Assembly: GCA_017938625.1 (NCBI GenBank)
Contig: JAGBBD010000063.1
Location: 1-64,000 of the forward strand
Reading direction: 5' to 3'
Length of the DNA: 64,000 nucleotides
Origin: Oscillospiraceae bacterium
Lineage (GTDB): Bacteria; Bacillota; Clostridia; Oscillospirales; Oscillospiraceae
Position 1 is the first letter of the stretch; every line of letters begins with the position of its first letter. Position numbers and translations under genes: made by a program. This document shows positions 61,201 through 64,000 of the stretch, in pieces. The notes beneath the pieces were generated by a model. That model did no database searches. It was not told the origin of the DNA and saw only the letters and a list, made by a program, of their open reading frames with translations.

Positions 61201-62598
61201 ATGAAAAAAATCAAAGTCGGTTTCCTTCCTTTGTACATTAAACTCTATGACGATTCCTCCGGGCCGTCCTATCGCATTCCCATGGAAAAGTATATGGATA
61301 TGGCGATCAAGATGCTGGAGAATGAAGGCATCGAGGTGCTGCCTGCCGATCAGGTCTGCCGCATCAAGCCGGAGTTTGATGCAGCTGCTGAAAAGTTCAA
61401 CGCGGCCGATGTGGATGCAGTCATTACCTTCCATCTGGCATATTCTCCCTCGCTTGAATCCATAGAAGCCTTGATGAAGCTGAAGGCTCCCATCATCGTC
61501 TTCGATTCCACCCCCCATTATGAGCTGATCAAGGTCGCCGGCTATGAGGGCAGAATCAGCCCCAACCACGGCATCCACGGTGTGCAGGATATGTGCAACC
61601 TGCTCAAGCGCAACGGTAAGCCTTACTTCATCTGCGCAGGTCATGCCCTGCACAGCGAAGTGATCGCAGAGCTTGCCGGTATGTGCCGTGCAGCCAAGGT
61701 CAAAAAGGCATACGAGACCATGAAGGTCGGCTCTGTCGGCGGCAGCTTCACCGGTATGGGTGACTTCCTTGTTTCTGATGAGCGTTACAAAGAAGACATC
61801 GGCGCACAGGTCAGCTATATGACTCCCGAGGTGGTCAAGGAGTATCTTGCCAAGGTCACCGATGAAGAAGTGGCGGCAGAAATGGCGCAGGACAAAGAGA
61901 AGTACAATGTGGAAGTGTCCTACATGGACGAGTACAAGCTGGCGACCAAGTCCGGCCTTGCCATCCGTAAGTGGATGCAGGAAAAGGAGCTTGGCTCCGT
62001 CACTGTCAACTTCCTGACACTGGATATCTGCGGCCTGCCCAAGATGCCCTTCCCCGAGTGCTGCAAGGTTCTTGAACGTGGTCAGGGCTATGCAGGTGAG
62101 GGCGATGTGCTCACAGCAGGTCTTGTGGGTGCTCTGTTTGCAGCCTATCCCAAGACCACCTTTACCGAGATGTTCTGTCCCGACTGGGAGCAGGATGTGA
62201 TTCTGATGAGCCATATGGGTGAAAGCAACCCCAACCTGGCGCAGTGGAAGCCCTATATCCGTGACTGCAACTTCAGCTACAACTCCTGCGGCAATACAGT
62301 TGGTATGTATTCCTGCGGCAGAGCGGGCGATGCAACCATCGTCAATCTGGCTCCCATGAACGATTCCTTCACTCTGATTCTCTGCCCCGGCAAGATGCTG
62401 GATGTGGGACTGGAGCGCGGTGCCTATGCATCCTCCACTCAGGGCTGGTTCAAGCCCGGCAAGCCTCTGCCTCAGTTCCTCAAGGAATACTCCATGGCAG
62501 GCGGTACCCACCACTCCGCCATGGTCTACGATGTTCCCGTGGAAGAGCTTAAGGCGTTTGGTCAGATGATGGGCTTTGACGTTGTTGTCATTGAGTAA
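61201..62598 (+). CDS. L-fucose/L-arabinose isomerase family protein
   Basis: A 465-residue enzyme of the FucI/AraA-like fold. FLTLDICGLPKMPFPECC, the AEGD-like GYAGEGDVLTAGL motif, MGESNP and the late THHSAMVY motif are the conserved metal and substrate segments. It is shorter than classical AraA or FucI and belongs to the broad family of unassigned isomerases. It probably interconverts an aldose and ketose for the FGGY kinase of the same locus. Confidence 0.88.
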   Translation: MKKIKVGFLPLYIKLYDDSSGPSYRIPMEKYMDMAIKMLENEGIEVLPADQVCRIKPEFDAAAEKFNAADVDAVITFHLAYSPSLESIEALMKLKAPIIVFDSTPHYELIKVAGYEGRISPNHGIHGVQDMCNLLKRNGKPYFICAGHALHSEVIAELAGMCRAAKVKKAYETMKVGSVGGSFTGMGDFLVSDERYKEDIGAQVSYMTPEVVKEYLAKVTDEEVAAEMAQDKEKYNVEVSYMDEYKLATKSGLAIRKWMQEKELGSVTVNFLTLDICGLPKMPFPECCKVLERGQGYAGEGDVLTAGLVGALFAAYPKTTFTEMFCPDWEQDVILMSHMGESNPNLAQWKPYIRDCNFSYNSCGNTVGMYSCGRAGDATIVNLAPMNDSFTLILCPGKMLDVGLERGAYASSTQGWFKPGKPLPQFLKEYSMAGGTHHSAMVYDVPVEELKAFGQMMGFDVVVIE

Positions 62599-62608
62599 GG
62601 AGATGCAT

Positions 62609-63619
62609 ATGAATATTGAACTGTTAAAGTATCTTGGCAATATAGACCAGATCGCCGGCATCCGTGAGAGCCAGTTGCTGCGCGGACGCGGTGAGCAGAT
62701 GCACATTGCAGAATTCTATAATGCTGCAGGTCTTCGTTTTACCGTCATGCCCGACCGCTGCATGGATCTGTACGATTTTTCCTATAAGGGCATCAACTTC
62801 TCCTTCCAGAGCAAGAACGGCATTTTGTCCCCTCAGGGCTATTGCCCCACAGACGGAGAATTTGGCGAACAGTGGCCTGCCGGCATGATGGTCACCTGCG
62901 GTCTGGATAATGTGGGCGGTCACAGCCATGAAGGCGGCGAATTCCCCACCCACGGCCGTATCTCCCATATGCCCTGCAAGCGCTTCGGCACCAAGACAGG
63001 CTGGGAAGGCAACAACTATGTTCTGTGTGCCAATGGTGAAGTTCATCAGGGCAAGCTTTTCGGGCGTCACCTTTCCATTGAGCGCACCATTGAAACGGGC
63101 CTGAATGACAAGTGCCTGAAGATTCACGACATTGTTACCAACCACGAGGCGGAGGATGAGCCTTATCTGTTGCTGTATCATATCAACTTCGGCTATCCCA
63201 TCCTGCAGTCTGATTCTGTGGCGGCATTCTCTGAGAACGAGACCATTAAGTTCACCCCCAATGCGGATGATCCCATCAATATGTCCGCTCCCATCGACGG
63301 TAAGCAGGAAGAACTGTTCTTCCATGTGAACAAGGGCGAGAAGGCGTTTGGTGTGATCTACAACGAGCGTCTGGAACTGGGTGCGTATGTGGCATACGAC
63401 ACCAAGAATCTGCCCCGTTTGCTGGAATGGAAGAGCATGAAGTCTCATGACTACGTGCTGGGTCTGGAGCCCTGCAACACCTGGGGCATCAGCCGTCCTC
63501 AGGCGATCGCGGAAGACAAGGCAGCCATTCTGCCTGCTTACTCCAGCATTGAAAACCATCTGGAGCTGGGTGTGCTGGACGGTCTGACCGAGATCCGTCA
63601 GTTCTTGAAGAATATTTAA
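62609..63619 (+). CDS. DUF4432 aldose 1-epimerase-like protein
   Basis: A 336-residue protein of the galactose-mutarotase-like fold, DUF4432 type. FTVMPDRCMDLYDFSYKGIN is the usual N-terminal signature and LLYHINFGYPIL contains the conserved His/Asn. It would speed anomer conversion of the sugar. The ATG at 62609 is 6 bp behind TAAGGAG; an ATG at 62603 overlaps the ribosome site. Confidence 0.88.
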   Translation: MNIELLKYLGNIDQIAGIRESQLLRGRGEQMHIAEFYNAAGLRFTVMPDRCMDLYDFSYKGINFSFQSKNGILSPQGYCPTDGEFGEQWPAGMMVTCGLDNVGGHSHEGGEFPTHGRISHMPCKRFGTKTGWEGNNYVLCANGEVHQGKLFGRHLSIERTIETGLNDKCLKIHDIVTNHEAEDEPYLLLYHINFGYPILQSDSVAAFSENETIKFTPNADDPINMSAPIDGKQEELFFHVNKGEKAFGVIYNERLELGAYVAYDTKNLPRLLEWKSMKSHDYVLGLEPCNTWGISRPQAIAEDKAAILPAYSSIENHLELGVLDGLTEIRQFLKNI

Positions 63620-63647
63620 AAAACATGACGAAAAAGGAGGGCAGCGT

Positions 63648-64000
63648 GTGAAACACGACCGTGAACAAATGCTCATGGCACGGCTTTCCGTGGTGCAGAA
63701 GCTTTCGCTCAGCGAAGCCATGGAACTGCTGAATGTTTCAGAATCCACAGCCCGCCGAATGTTCGCCAAGCTGGAACAGGAAGGTGTGGCCATCCGCACA
63801 CACGGCGGCGTACAAAGCGTGGGCGGCGCGATGACCATGTATTCATTTGAATACGGAGCACGTACCAATATTGAGCGAAAATCCGCCATTGCGCGGAAAG
63901 CTGTCCAATTTCTGGAAGACGGCGATGTGGTATTCTGCGACTCAGGCACCACCATTCAGTGCCTGTGCGCGGAACTGGCACGCCGCATCCGGGAAGATGG
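63648..64000 (+). CDS. DeoR-family regulator (5' part, cut by window end)
   Basis: From a GTG at 63648, preceded by AAAAAGGAGG, a frame stays open for 117 codons to the window end. The N-terminal HTH reads LSLSEAMELLNVSESTARRM followed by KLEQEGVAIRTHGGV, the classic DeoR winged helix (normally TVRRDL). The effector domain begins at IERKSAIARKAVQFL, then GDVVFCDSGTT, the sugar-phosphate-binding DxGTT loop. Likely regulator of the catabolic locus, sensing a phosphorylated sugar. Confidence 0.9.
   Translation, partial: MKHDREQMLMARLSVVQKLSLSEAMELLNVSESTARRMFAKLEQEGVAIRTHGGVQSVGGAMTMYSFEYGARTNIERKSAIARKAVQFLEDGDVVFCDSGTTIQCLCAELARRIRED

Overview
The window is a 64 kb chromosomal stretch of a Gram-positive anaerobe, most likely a gut-type Clostridia of the Oscillospirales (inference, no rRNA is present). 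Supporting signs are strong AGGAGG ribosome binding sites with some GTG/TTG starts, a glgC-glgD-glgA operon (GlgD is a Firmicutes trait), CpsB/C/D-type capsule control genes, a T-box in front of thrS, NiaR, PyrDB/PyrK dihydroorotate dehydrogenase, lipobox substrate-binding proteins, an SLH-domain protein, tRNA genes with encoded CCA, and no outer-membrane genes. I see no phage, transposase, CRISPR array or rRNA.

Layout. 1-1.6 kb: minus-strand methyltransferase, four-helix-bundle protein with flanking repeats, tRNA-Tyr and tRNA-Thr. 1.7-6.9 kb: BMP-type nucleoside ABC importer. 7-9.8 kb: small XRE regulator divergent from a SLOG-like protein, a dicarboxylate/amino acid symporter and tadA. 10-12.6 kb: mnmG-nth. 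12.6-18.1 kb: a complete pyrimidine operon apart from carbamoyl-phosphate synthetase (pyrC-K-D-F-E-B-I). 18.2-23.4 kb: HAD phosphatase, M81 peptidase, macro-domain protein plus vWA protein, RluA-type pseudouridine synthase. 23.5-27.3 kb: glycogen synthesis (glgC-D-A).

27.4-43.8 kb is the most unusual part. A strong promoter drives a 32-residue precursor-like peptide, followed by an HPr-kinase-like protein, a PqqD-like RiPP recognition element, a soluble signal-peptidase-fold protein and an ABC exporter. This looks like a RiPP (ribosomally made, modified peptide) cassette that borrows the leader grammar and accessory enzymes of lasso-peptide clusters but has no cyclase. It runs straight into a capsule/exopolysaccharide operon (Wzz-like adaptor, tyrosine kinase with a Gly-Tyr tail, PHP phosphatase, UDP-sugar dehydratases, UDP-sugar 6-dehydrogenase, EpsG polymerase, CapE, CapF), which also holds a PF14907 nucleotidyltransferase of the type seen beside lasso clusters. 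The capsule locus has no glycosyltransferase or flippase.

43.8-52 kb: a 3D/G5 cell-wall protein, thrS with a T-box, an SDR, NiaR, an AgcS amino acid carrier, an ornithine-cyclodeaminase-family enzyme and its GntR-type regulator. 52.1-64 kb: one long catabolic locus with an FGGY sugar kinase, a CUT1 sugar ABC importer lacking its ATPase, three paralogous amidohydrolases, an AEC carrier, an L-fucose/L-arabinose-isomerase-family enzyme, a DUF4432 aldose epimerase-like protein and a DeoR regulator cut by the window end. The substrate is not evident.

All functions are read from sequence motifs and remembered family features; no database search was possible.
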